Of a stretch of DNA of 11,631 nucleotides, positions 1 through 7,387 are shown one piece after another. Made by a program: the position numbers and the translations under genes. Under the pieces are notes generated by a model, which worked only from the letters and a program-made list of their open reading frames with translations, was not told the origin of the DNA and made no database searches. The first letter of the stretch is position 1, and each line of letters opens with the position of its first letter. Source of the DNA: CAXQZU01 sp964228555 (lineage in GTDB: Bacteria; Planctomycetota; PLA2; JAEUHO01); NCBI GenBank assembly GCA_964228555.1, contig CAXQZU010000034.1, forward strand, positions 1-11,631, given 5' to 3'.

Positions 1-1086
1 AAGCCGCTCCAGTACGTGGTGGACGAGCAGGGGCGCTGGTCGATGTCGTGCCTCGCGTGCCATGGCGGGCAGGTGGGGGAGCAGGTGCTGCCCGGGCTGC
101 CCAACGCGCACCTGGCACTGCAAGACCTGATGGACGACCTCGCGGCGCTGCGCAAGCTGCAGGGGCGGCCGAGCCTGCTGGGCGATGCGCTGTGGCGCAG
201 CGTGCCGCTGGGCGAGACGCACGGCACCACGAACGCGGTCATGTTCTCGGTGGCGCTGCTGACCTACCGCGACAAGGACTTGAACGTGGTGCTGCCGCGC
301 GAAGCGCCGCGCTTCCGCCACCACGATCTCGATGCGCCGCCGTGGTGGAACGTGGCGCGGCGCTCGACGCTCTACCTCGACGGCTTCACGCCCAAGGCGC
401 ACCGGCCGCTGATGCAGTTCCTGCTGGTGCCCACCAACGGGCCGGCGCGGCTCAAGGAGTGGGAGGACGACTTCCGCGACATCCTGGCCTACATCGAGTC
501 GGTCAAGGCCCCGCGCTGGCCCTTCGAGGCGCCCGACGTGGGCCTCGTGCAGCAGGGCAAGGCCGTCTTCGAGCGCGCCTGCGCCAGCTGCCACGGCACC
601 TACGGCGAGGGCGGGCGCTATGCCGAGCGGCGCGTGCCCATCGACCAGCTGGGCACCGACCGCCTGCGCTTCGAGTCCATCGTGCCCGCGCAGCGGCGCA
701 TCTACGCCGACTCGTGGCTGACGGGCTATGACCCCACGGGCGTGGTCGTGGAGACCACCGGCTACGTGGCGCCGCCGCTCGCTGGCATCTGGGCCAGCGC
801 GCCCTACCTGCACAACGGCAGCGTGCCCACGCTGTGGCACCTGCTGCACCCCGACCAGCGCCCCAAGGCCTGGCGGCGTGCGCCCGCCCCGGCCTACGAC
901 GTGCGCCGCGGGGGCCTCGAGGTGCTGGAGCAGGCCGAGGCCGTGCCGGCGGGACTGGACGGCTGGACGCGGCGCAGTTGGTTCGACACCTCCAAGCCCG
1001 GCAAGTCGGCCGGCGGCCACCTCTTCCCGCAGGCGCTCGCGCCGGCCGAGAAGGACGCCGTGCTGGCCTACCTGCTCACGCTCTAG
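1..1086 (+). CDS. RoxA / cytochrome c peroxidase-like di-heme c-type cytochrome, 5'-truncated
   Basis: The frame is open from base 1, so the gene starts left of the window; 361 residues are visible. Two CXXCH haem-binding motifs are seen, CLACH at visible residues 17-21 (bases 49-63) and CASCH at residues 194-198 (bases 580-594). Between them lies a PPWW motif (W115, W116) followed by LYLDGF and LMQFLL. After the second haem come APPLAGIWASAPYLHNG (ending near residue 273) and VPTLWHLL. Two haems about 175 residues apart, PPWW and the APYLHNGSVP segment fit the family of rubber oxygenase RoxA and MauG/CcpA-like di-haem proteins. These act in the periplasm or are secreted, and perform peroxidase-type or oxygenase chemistry. 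The substrate cannot be read from the sequence; rubber cleavage is not implied. The signal peptide would be in the missing part. Family assignment is fairly sure, function is not. Confidence 0.85.
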   Translation, partial: KPLQYVVDEQGRWSMSCLACHGGQVGEQVLPGLPNAHLALQDLMDDLAALRKLQGRPSLLGDALWRSVPLGETHGTTNAVMFSVALLTYRDKDLNVVLPREAPRFRHHDLDAPPWWNVARRSTLYLDGFTPKAHRPLMQFLLVPTNGPARLKEWEDDFRDILAYIESVKAPRWPFEAPDVGLVQQGKAVFERACASCHGTYGEGGRYAERRVPIDQLGTDRLRFESIVPAQRRIYADSWLTGYDPTGVVVETTGYVAPPLAGIWASAPYLHNGSVPTLWHLLHPDQRPKAWRRAPAPAYDVRRGGLEVLEQAEAVPAGLDGWTRRSWFDTSKPGKSAGGHLFPQALAPAEKDAVLAYLLTL

Positions 1087-1165
1087 GCCGGTCGGGCGGC
1101 AAGGGGCGCGGGGCGCGGGCGACGCGTGCCGGGGGGATGGGCGCTGGCGGTACCATCGCCGGGCC

Positions 1166-4100
1166 ATGAGCGCGCCCGGGCCGTACCCCGTCCTGCCCGC
1201 CTGCCTGCGCGCGCTGCCGGGCGCACGGCTGCTGCTGGTGGCGGTGCTGCTGGCGAGCCTCGGGCGCGCGGCGTGGGCCGACGGCGAGGAGCCCGCCGCG
1301 CCGCCCGAGCCCACCGAGGTGCCGGTCAAGGTGACGGCCACGGTGGACGCAGCCGAGGCGGGGCTGCTGGGCCAGTGGCGCGTGGGGCTGCAGCACGTGG
1401 CGGAAGAGGCGCCGGGGCGGCCCTACCGGGTGGTGCTGGCGCTTGTCTACCAAGGTCGCACGCTGCTGGACCTCTCGCACAGCCCCAAGCCGCCGGTGGG
1501 GCAGTGGCGCAAGGGCCAGAAGGTTGCGTACGAGGTGCCGGTGCCCGTGCCGGGCGACGGCACGTTCCGGCCGGGCACCACCCTGGAGCTGCGGCTGGGC
1601 TTCCTCGACCCCGGACGCGAGAAGGTTCTGCCGCCGCGCAGCGAGGAGCCGGCGCGTGCGGGACTGGTGACCGTGCTGGAGCTGGTGGTGCCCGAGGCCG
1701 AGGCCACCGATCCGCCCGAGGCCGTCGCACGCGTGACGGCACAGGCCGAGGCGCTGGTCACGGCGGGCCGGCGCGCCGATGCATGGCGCCTGCTGGAGAC
1801 GGCGCTGCGCCGGGCGGAGTCCTACGCCACGAAGCTGCGCTACCGCGACGGGCTGGTGCGGCTGGGTCCTCAGCAAGCCGACGCGCCCAGTGCCCTCGAG
1901 GAGGGCATCGTGCGCAAGCGCATCGACGACGAGCGCCAACGGTGGCTCAGGCAAGAGTCGGGCCGCCTCTACGACCGCGGCAAGCTGCACGCGGCGCTGC
2001 GGCTGCTCGAGGACCTGGGCGGCGCGCTGGAGGAGCAGGGCGGCGCGGCCGTGATCGGCGCGCTCAAGGAGGCCCAGCGGGCGCAGAAGGACGCCGACGA
2101 CCTCAAGGTGCGCATCCTGGGCCGCGCGAGCGACGAGGAGAAGGCCGAGGGGCAGGCGCTGCTGGAGAAGCTGGGCTCGACGCCAGCCCTGATGAAGCAG
2201 GCGCGCGAGCTGCGCGCGGCGCGCCGCTACGCCGTCGCGCGCATCCTGCTGCGCTCGCTGTCCACGGGCACGCCCGGGCCCCTGGCCACCGAGGCACGCG
2301 AGGCGCAGCGCGAGCTGGAGGCGGCCTGGCTGGCCGACATCCCCCAGGAGGAAGCCGAGGCCGTGCGCGCCGCGCGCGAGCACCCGTCCTTCGGCCGCCT
2401 GTCCACCTCGGCCTCGCACCGCTTCCTCTACATCGGCCCGCGCGGCCTCGTGGACACCATCCCGGCCGAGTCGCGGCTGCGCTTCGACATCGCCTACGGG
2501 TTCCTCACCGACCTGTTCGGCGTGCGGCCCAACCCCGGCGGCGACCGCATCACGGTCTACTACAAGGAGCTGTGGGACTTCGGCGGCGGGCAGGGTGGCG
2601 GCAGCATCATCGACATCGGGCGCGCCGATCCCGAGGCGCGTGGCACGCGCGTGGACACGGGCCTGCTCTACCACGAGCTCACGCACTGCGTGGACGACAC
2701 GGCGCCCATCTACGCCGGCTTCCGCGAGGGGCTGGCCAACTTCGGCGCCGCCTTCCTGTTCGAGATGCTGGGGCAGGAGGGCGATCAGGCGCACGCCTTC
2801 GCCAGCAACCTCGAGGCCTTCCGGCGCGACTACCTCGGGCGCGACCTTGCCTACTGGCGCATCCAGGACTACGGGCCCAGCGCCGGCTTCTTCCTGCACT
2901 TCGCCGACAAGTACACGCGCGTGCCGGGCGGGCACGACTGGGCGCCCTACCGCCGCTTCTTCCGGGCCTACCGGGATGCGCCCTCGGGCGACGGCCGCGA
3001 GCCCTACATCGCGCGCGCGCTGGCCAAGTGCCTCGTGGACTGCTTCGGGCCGGGGGCCTTCGACGACCTCGTGGCCTTCCGCTTCCCGCTGGACGCCAGC
3101 GACCGGGACGCGGTGCGGGTGGAAGCCGAGGCGTGGGCGCGCGGCGAGGACGGCCTGGCCAAGCGCATCGAGGAGCTCTCGCGCTTCCCCAACTCGCCGG
3201 CCACGCGCGACTGGCTGGCGCGCGCGATGCTGCGCCAGCGGCGCGACGGGCCCGAGGCGGTGCGCGCGGCCGGCAAGGCGCTGGGCCTCGTCTACGACTG
3301 GCGCGTGATCGGGCCCTTCCGCAGCCCGGGCGCCGACCCGCGCGCGCGCGTGTTCCCGCCCGAGGAAGCCATCGACTTCGAGCGCCAGTACGACGACGGC
3401 CTGAACTCCTGCCGCTGGCGAGCGCCCGAGGCGCAGGGCGTGGTCACGATCGACGCGCTGGGCTGGGTGGGCCTGAACTACTCCTACATGGAAGATACCG
3501 CCTGCTACGCGGTCACCTGGGCCACCGTGCCGCACGAGGTGCCCGCCTACCTGCACGTGCGCGCCGATGATGACGTGACGCTGTTCCTGAACGACCGGCG
3601 CGTGGAGGGCTACGTGGCGCGCGGCTGGTCCGGGCCGCAGCCGTGGTTCCGTGGGCCGCAGGCGCCCATGCCTGACGCCATGCGCCTGCCCATCGTGCTG
3701 CAGGCGGGCCGGAACAAGCTGCTGGTGAAGGTGAAGAACCGTGGCGGGCCGGCGGGTTTCGTCTTGGCGCTAAGCCGTCGCGACGGGCAGGCCATCGACG
3801 GGCTGGTGACGCAGGCCGACGTGGCCAGCTCCAGCACGGTGGCGCTGCCGGCCGAGCCGCACTGGAAGGACGTCGCCGACCACGCCTTCCGCGGCAAGCG
3901 CGGCGACAAGGCCTTCGACGTGCGCGTGGGCCAGTTCAAGGTGGCCAACGACGCGCTGGTGGGGGAGGCGACCGACGCCAAGGTCGCGTGGCGCCGCTAC
4001 ACGGTGCGCCCGGGCTACCCCACCGACGCGCCCAGCAACCTGCTGTGGTTCAAGGACAAGGTGACCGAGGGCCTGGGCGACTTCCGGCTGCGGCTCGACC

Positions 4101-4480
4101 TCGTCACCAACCAGGGCCACGCCCCCAAGATCGCGGTGGTGTTCCAGGGCGACGGCAGCAACGACGGCCTCTCGGGCTGGGCGCTGATCGTGCACCCCGA
4201 CGGCGAGAAGCGCGTGCAGGCGCGGCTGGAGCGCTACGAGGACCTGCACTACCAGGTGCCGCCGCAGGATCTGCCGCCGCTGGGCAAGGACGAGGTCTCG
4301 CGCCCGCTGCTGGTCACCTTCGTGGACGGGCGCCTGACGGCCACGCTGGGCAGCGTGGTGCTGTTCCGCGGCGTGTCGCTGCTGCCCATCCCGGGCCGCA
4401 CGCGCATCGGCCTCTCCACGTGGGGTCCCTCGCCGGGCATCGCGGCGATGGAGCTGGAGAGGCCGGCGCCGGCGCGCTGA
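1166..4480 (+). CDS. Exported multidomain protein: gluzincin-like HEXXH metallopeptidase domain plus PA14-like and concanavalin-like domains
   Basis: The protein has 1104 residues. The ATG at 1166 is chosen because it gives a good signal peptide: hydrophobic core at about residues 20-33 and a likely AWA|DG cleavage after residue 38. Upstream sequence in this frame overlaps the cytochrome gene. No clear Shine-Dalgarno is visible. Residues about 45-175 look like beta structure. Residues about 180-420 are Ala/Leu/Glu/Arg-rich and helical, perhaps TPR-like. A zinc-peptidase signature follows: HELTH (H503, E504, H507) and E521 in REGLAN, the HEXXH-x13-E pattern of gluzincin or peptidase-MA-like proteins. 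Residues about 710-873 (WRVIGPF, RADDDVTLFLND, NKLLVKVKNRGG) resemble a PA14-type ligand-binding domain. Residues about 900-1100 resemble a LamG/3-keto-disaccharide-hydrolase-like jelly roll. All putative zinc ligands are present, so activity is plausible. The target is unknown; binding of glycan or polymer is an inference. It follows the cytochrome by 79 bases in the same direction. Confidence 0.85.
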   Translation: MSAPGPYPVLPACLRALPGARLLLVAVLLASLGRAAWADGEEPAAPPEPTEVPVKVTATVDAAEAGLLGQWRVGLQHVAEEAPGRPYRVVLALVYQGRTLLDLSHSPKPPVGQWRKGQKVAYEVPVPVPGDGTFRPGTTLELRLGFLDPGREKVLPPRSEEPARAGLVTVLELVVPEAEATDPPEAVARVTAQAEALVTAGRRADAWRLLETALRRAESYATKLRYRDGLVRLGPQQADAPSALEEGIVRKRIDDERQRWLRQESGRLYDRGKLHAALRLLEDLGGALEEQGGAAVIGALKEAQRAQKDADDLKVRILGRASDEEKAEGQALLEKLGSTPALMKQARELRAARRYAVARILLRSLSTGTPGPLATEAREAQRELEAAWLADIPQEEAEAVRAAREHPSFGRLSTSASHRFLYIGPRGLVDTIPAESRLRFDIAYGFLTDLFGVRPNPGGDRITVYYKELWDFGGGQGGGSIIDIGRADPEARGTRVDTGLLYHELTHCVDDTAPIYAGFREGLANFGAAFLFEMLGQEGDQAHAFASNLEAFRRDYLGRDLAYWRIQDYGPSAGFFLHFADKYTRVPGGHDWAPYRRFFRAYRDAPSGDGREPYIARALAKCLVDCFGPGAFDDLVAFRFPLDASDRDAVRVEAEAWARGEDGLAKRIEELSRFPNSPATRDWLARAMLRQRRDGPEAVRAAGKALGLVYDWRVIGPFRSPGADPRARVFPPEEAIDFERQYDDGLNSCRWRAPEAQGVVTIDALGWVGLNYSYMEDTACYAVTWATVPHEVPAYLHVRADDDVTLFLNDRRVEGYVARGWSGPQPWFRGPQAPMPDAMRLPIVLQAGRNKLLVKVKNRGGPAGFVLALSRRDGQAIDGLVTQADVASSSTVALPAEPHWKDVADHAFRGKRGDKAFDVRVGQFKVANDALVGEATDAKVAWRRYTVRPGYPTDAPSNLLWFKDKVTEGLGDFRLRLDLVTNQGHAPKIAVVFQGDGSNDGLSGWALIVHPDGEKRVQARLERYEDLHYQVPPQDLPPLGKDEVSRPLLVTFVDGRLTATLGSVVLFRGVSLLPIPGRTRIGLSTWGPSPGIAAMELERPAPAR

Positions 4481-4518
4481 GCGCGGCTTGTCCCGGCGTG
4501 TGTCGTCGGCTTCAGCGG

Positions 4519-5721
4519 TCAGCGCGGCAGTTCCAGCCGGTGGGGCATGACGACGACGAGGCTGGCGCGCAGGCGGGTGGCCTGGTCGGGCGTGGGAAGG
4601 CCTTGGTCGAGGATGCGCTGCAGGGTGGCCAGTTGCGCGCGGGCGAAGCCCTGCAGGTCGTCGAGGGTGGGGACCAGGGTGTCGGGGCTCAAGGGGGCGA
4701 TGCCGCGGCCCTGCCAGGGCACGTCCTCGACCCAGCGAGCGCCGAGAGCGGTGTAGGCGGCCTGCTCGTCTTGCGAGAGGCCGAGCGGGGCCAGCAAGAA
4801 GCGCAAGGCCAGGCGGGCGCTGGCCTCGGCGTCGATGCCCGCCGCCGGGATGCGCTGGGTGTAGAGCAGGCCGGGGGAGAACAGGTCGAGGCCTGCGCGG
4901 CCTTCCGTGTCCGGCTGGAACAACGCCGTGCGCTGCGTGGGGGTGAGCACGCGCTTGGCGGCCGTCATGAAGCGGGCCTTGGCCTCGACCTCGGCAATCA
5001 GGGCCGCGAGTGCGGGCGCGCCGGGCGCCACGTCGACCTGCATCCTGGCGTGCTCGGCGACCCAAGCCTCGCCGAGGGTGGAGAGCGCGTGCTCTTGCTC
5101 CTCGGAGAGCGGCTGGCCCATCGCGGCTAGCGTGGCCCGCATGAGGTTGGCCAGCACGGCTGGGTGCGTGAAGGCACCGTTGGGCCCGGTGCCGCCCAGT
5201 TCCTTGGCGGCAGCCATGGTGAGCTGGGCCAGGGGCATGTTGAGCTCGCCCGCTTGCTGGATCAGCGGGGTGTCGGGCTCACCCTTGGCGATGCCTTCCA
5301 TCATCTGCCGCATCAAGGGCGCCAGGCGGCGCGCGTTCTCGCCGAGCGTGGGCCAGTCGGCTGCGTCGAAGGCGGGCGTGGGCCCCGTGAGGCCGAAGCG
5401 CAGGCTGGCCGGTCCCGAGGGCGCCTTGGATGGCGTAGCCGCCGCGCGGAGCGCATCGCGTTCCCTCTCCGCTGCCTCGAGGGCGCCGCGCAGCGCCGCT
5501 ACCTCAGCCTGCAGGGCCGCCTCGCGGCGCGCGCCCTCCGGTGCCTCCAGGCGCGGCGTGTCGTGCGCTGGCGGCGGCGCAGCCACGACGGGGGGCTGCG
5601 AGCCCTGCCCGCCCGGATCGCCTCGATTCGCTGCAGTCTCGCTCCGCCCAACGGCCCAGCCTGCCAGCAAGCCTGCGAGCAAGGAGAGCCCGCTCCACGT
5701 CAAGGGCCGGACAGCAGGCAT
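4519..5721 (-). CDS. Unrecognised membrane-anchored coiled-coil protein with repeated LTxxQ-like motifs
   Basis: The product has 400 residues. The ATG at 5721 is preceded by GAGGAG (5728-5733) with a 6-base spacer, which decides the start; the open frame extends further upstream but has no such support. Residues 8-24 form one hydrophobic segment (an uncleaved anchor or a signal peptide). A Pro/Ala/Gly-rich linker follows to about residue 57, then a heptad-like coiled coil at about 58-95. The rest looks helical and contains LSEEQ (205-209), LTPTQ (259-263), LSQDEQ (315-320) and LPTPDQ (375-380). Such LTxxQ-like motifs recall the Spy/CpxP type of periplasmic helical proteins, but the length and overall sequence do not match them and I cannot name a family. 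It is the last gene of the minus-strand block, 95 bases after the esterase, and converges on the peptidase-like gene with 38 bases between stops. The gene is convincing, its function unknown. Confidence 0.8.
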   Translation of the reverse strand: MPAVRPLTWSGLSLLAGLLAGWAVGRSETAANRGDPGGQGSQPPVVAAPPPAHDTPRLEAPEGARREAALQAEVAALRGALEAAERERDALRAAATPSKAPSGPASLRFGLTGPTPAFDAADWPTLGENARRLAPLMRQMMEGIAKGEPDTPLIQQAGELNMPLAQLTMAAAKELGGTGPNGAFTHPAVLANLMRATLAAMGQPLSEEQEHALSTLGEAWVAEHARMQVDVAPGAPALAALIAEVEAKARFMTAAKRVLTPTQRTALFQPDTEGRAGLDLFSPGLLYTQRIPAAGIDAEASARLALRFLLAPLGLSQDEQAAYTALGARWVEDVPWQGRGIAPLSPDTLVPTLDDLQGFARAQLATLQRILDQGLPTPDQATRLRASLVVVMPHRLELPR

Positions 5722-5727
5722 GGCTGG

Positions 5728-5733
5728 CTCCTC
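5728..5733 (-). promoter_or_regulatory. Ribosome binding site of the coiled-coil gene
   Basis: GAGGAG on the minus strand, 6 bases before the ATG at 5721. It is among the best Shine-Dalgarno matches in the window and fixes the start within a longer open frame. It also suggests that this gene is translated independently of the esterase upstream. Confidence 0.7.
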
Positions 5734-5796
5734 AGGACATGTTCTCCCTACCACGGATGCTCGCGTTGCGGGCAGGCCTTGGGGTCGCCCCGGGCG

Positions 5797-5815
5797 CGCA
5801 GGCGCATCGCCTGCG
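5797..5815 (-). terminator. Strong GC hairpin just after the esterase stop, no T-tract
   Basis: CGCAGGCG and CGCCTGCG form a perfect 8-bp inverted repeat around a 3-base loop, starting one base after the esterase stop codon. A smaller GGGG-TCG-CCCC inverted repeat (5781-5791) lies next to it. There is no run of T after the stem on the minus strand, so this is not a classic intrinsic terminator. It may act as a pause, a Rho-linked terminator or an RNA 3'-end stabiliser. It lies between two co-oriented genes and could reduce read-through into the coiled-coil gene. Confidence 0.4.
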
Positions 5816-5816
5816 A

Positions 5817-7349
5817 TCAGCGGCGCACATGTGCCTCGAGCCAAGTGAAGACATCGGGCAGGGAGCAGCCCACCACCAGCAGGTGGTCGAGGTCGTCGTA
5901 GAGGCGTTCCTCCACCTTGGCGCCGGCGGCAAGGGCGGCGCGTGCGGTGCCCTCGGCCATGCGACGGGACATGTCGAGGCTGGCCGTGATGGAGAGCAGG
6001 GGCAGGCTGCCCAGCCGGCTGTAGTCGGGGCGGCCCATGCTCATCCAGCCGCCTGCCACGCAGGCCACCGCCGTGAAGGACTGGGGCGAGGCCATCGCCG
6101 CGCGCCAGGCGGCGCCGGCACCCATGCTGTGGCCCGTGAGGTAGGTGCGGCTGGGGTCGATGGGCAGCAGTTGCTGCAGGTCGGCCAGCACGTCCAGCGC
6201 GGCATCGCTGTCGTCGGGCGCAGCCAGCACCCAGCCGCGCTGGCGTGCCTGGCGCAGGGCCTCGCCCGCGCCGTAGGCCTCGAAGTACATGTCCTCGGTG
6301 CCGCCCGCGCCGTGCAGGGCGATCACGAGGGGCAGGCTCGTCGGCGGGGCGGGCGGGGCTTGCGCGTCGGGGGGGCCAGCGCTCGCAGGCGGCGCTGGCA
6401 CCCACAGGCGATAGCGCTGACCTGATGCCGTCACGCGATGGCTGTCGCCCGTGAGCGCGGGACGGCTCGGACGGTAAGGCGCAGCGGCGGTGGCCTGCGC
6501 GAGGCCGGCAAGGCCTTCCTCCAGCCGGCGCAGGGCCTCGGCCAGGTCGGGGACCACGTCACCGCCTTGGCCCGACAGCCCCTGCTCCAGCTGGCGCGCG
6601 AGCCGCTGCAGCGTGGGCACGATGCCGGCAGGCGTGCCGGGAGCAGGCGAGGGGAGCGCAGCCAAGGCTTCGCGTGCGGCGTTGAGGCGCGCGGGCGTGT
6701 CGTCGTGCACCACGCTGGTGCGACCGTGGAGCACGAGGTGGCCGAGGTGCACCTCGACGTTCCAGAGGCCGGGCTGCGTGGGCAGGTTGCGGGAAGGGAC
6801 GCCTTGCTCCAGCCACGCCGAGAGCGGACGGGAGGGTCCGCCGACGTCGGCGAGGGGCGCGCTGGGCGCGCCGGCGGGGCGCCACGTGGCTCGCGCGAGG
6901 CACGGCATGCTGGGGTCGGGCAGGGGACCGAGGGGTGCCAGGCGCAGCGTGGCGAGGCGCTCGCGTAGAGCCCCGAGGGGCACGCTGGCCGGAAGCAGCA
7001 CGCGCAGGCGTGCGATGCCCGCCAGCGCGCTGTCCCACGGGCGTTGTTCGAGCAGGGCGTGGGCCTCGCCGATGGCATCCATCGCGGCGCGGAAGTTGCC
7101 CATGAAGAAGCCCGCGGTGGCCGCGCCGACCTTGAGGGCAACCTCGCGCTTGCGGGTCGCGAAGGCCGCGGGTTGCTGCTGGATGGCGCCCTCCAGCGCC
7201 AGCAGGCGCAGGGCGAGGTCGGTGCGGTCCGGGGCGAGCGCCGGCGCGGGCGGCGGGCCCGGGGGCTCGGCGGGCAGTGGGCGGGGAGCGCACGCCAGCG
7301 AGAGGCTGGCCACCAGCAGGGATCTCAGGAGCAGGCTGGGCGTTCGCAT
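5817..7349 (-). CDS. Probable lipoprotein with C-terminal alpha/beta-hydrolase (esterase / PHB-depolymerase-like) domain
   Basis: The protein has 510 residues. It begins with a signal sequence ending in SLAC, giving a candidate lipidated C20; Ser at -3 is acceptable but not ideal. A Pro/Ala-rich linker follows, then about 280 residues of mostly helical sequence that I do not recognise. The C-terminal third is an alpha/beta-hydrolase: LPLVIALHGAGG (oxyanion-hole region, H346-G350), the nucleophile elbow GHSMG with S408, a likely acid D459 in SLDMS, and a likely catalytic H489 in DLDHL. This layout matches feruloyl-esterase/PHB-depolymerase-like carboxylic ester hydrolases; the substrate is unknown. 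The ATG at 7349 is chosen because it gives the signal peptide; there is no clear Shine-Dalgarno. It lies 38 bases after deoB in the same direction, with a hairpin in the gap, so it may be read partly from the deo transcript. A link to deoxynucleoside use is not evident. Confidence 0.85.
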   Translation of the reverse strand: MRTPSLLLRSLLVASLSLACAPRPLPAEPPGPPPAPALAPDRTDLALRLLALEGAIQQQPAAFATRKREVALKVGAATAGFFMGNFRAAMDAIGEAHALLEQRPWDSALAGIARLRVLLPASVPLGALRERLATLRLAPLGPLPDPSMPCLARATWRPAGAPSAPLADVGGPSRPLSAWLEQGVPSRNLPTQPGLWNVEVHLGHLVLHGRTSVVHDDTPARLNAAREALAALPSPAPGTPAGIVPTLQRLARQLEQGLSGQGGDVVPDLAEALRRLEEGLAGLAQATAAAPYRPSRPALTGDSHRVTASGQRYRLWVPAPPASAGPPDAQAPPAPPTSLPLVIALHGAGGTEDMYFEAYGAGEALRQARQRGWVLAAPDDSDAALDVLADLQQLLPIDPSRTYLTGHSMGAGAAWRAAMASPQSFTAVACVAGGWMSMGRPDYSRLGSLPLLSITASLDMSRRMAEGTARAALAAGAKVEERLYDDLDHLLVVGCSLPDVFTWLEAHVRR

Positions 7350-7361
7350 GCGCGCAGGCTA

Positions 7362-7380
7362 GCCGAGGACAGTCCTCGGC
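7362..7380 (-). terminator. Palindromic hairpin between deoB and the esterase gene
   Basis: GCCGAGGAC and GTCCTCGGC are a perfect 9-bp inverted repeat around one central A; as RNA this gives a 7-bp stem with a 5-base loop. It begins 7 bases after the deoB stop and ends 12 bases before the esterase ATG. No T-tract follows. It could be a weak or factor-dependent terminator of the deo unit, an RNA processing or stabilising element, or a protein-binding operator for the esterase gene. The sequence alone does not choose among these. Confidence 0.4.
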
Positions 7381-7387
7381 GCGGAGC

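Noticed and set aside
728..1165. Upstream extension of the peptidase-like frame to 728.
   Set aside because: It overlaps the cytochrome coding sequence, is low-complexity Arg/Pro/Ala, and would bury the signal peptide that starts at the ATG at 1166.
1076..3556. A minus-strand open frame of 826 codons opposite the peptidase-like gene, and a plus-strand frame of 814 codons at 1126-3570.
   Set aside because: Both are rich in Arg, Ala, Gly and His-type shadow composition with no domain, signal peptide or motif. The overlapping frame has a signal peptide, HEXXH and recognisable folds. Long shadow frames are expected at this GC content.
4473..4485. CGCGC-TGA-GCGCG inverted repeat over the stop of the peptidase-like gene as a terminator.
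   Set aside because: Only 5 bp, made of alternating G and C that is common here, overlapping coding sequence and without a T-tract. No good bidirectional terminator was found in the 38-base convergent gap.
5722..6405. Upstream extension of the coiled-coil protein frame inside the esterase gene.
   Set aside because: The esterase is clearly coded there with an intact catalytic set, and the GAGGAG site supports the ATG at 5721.
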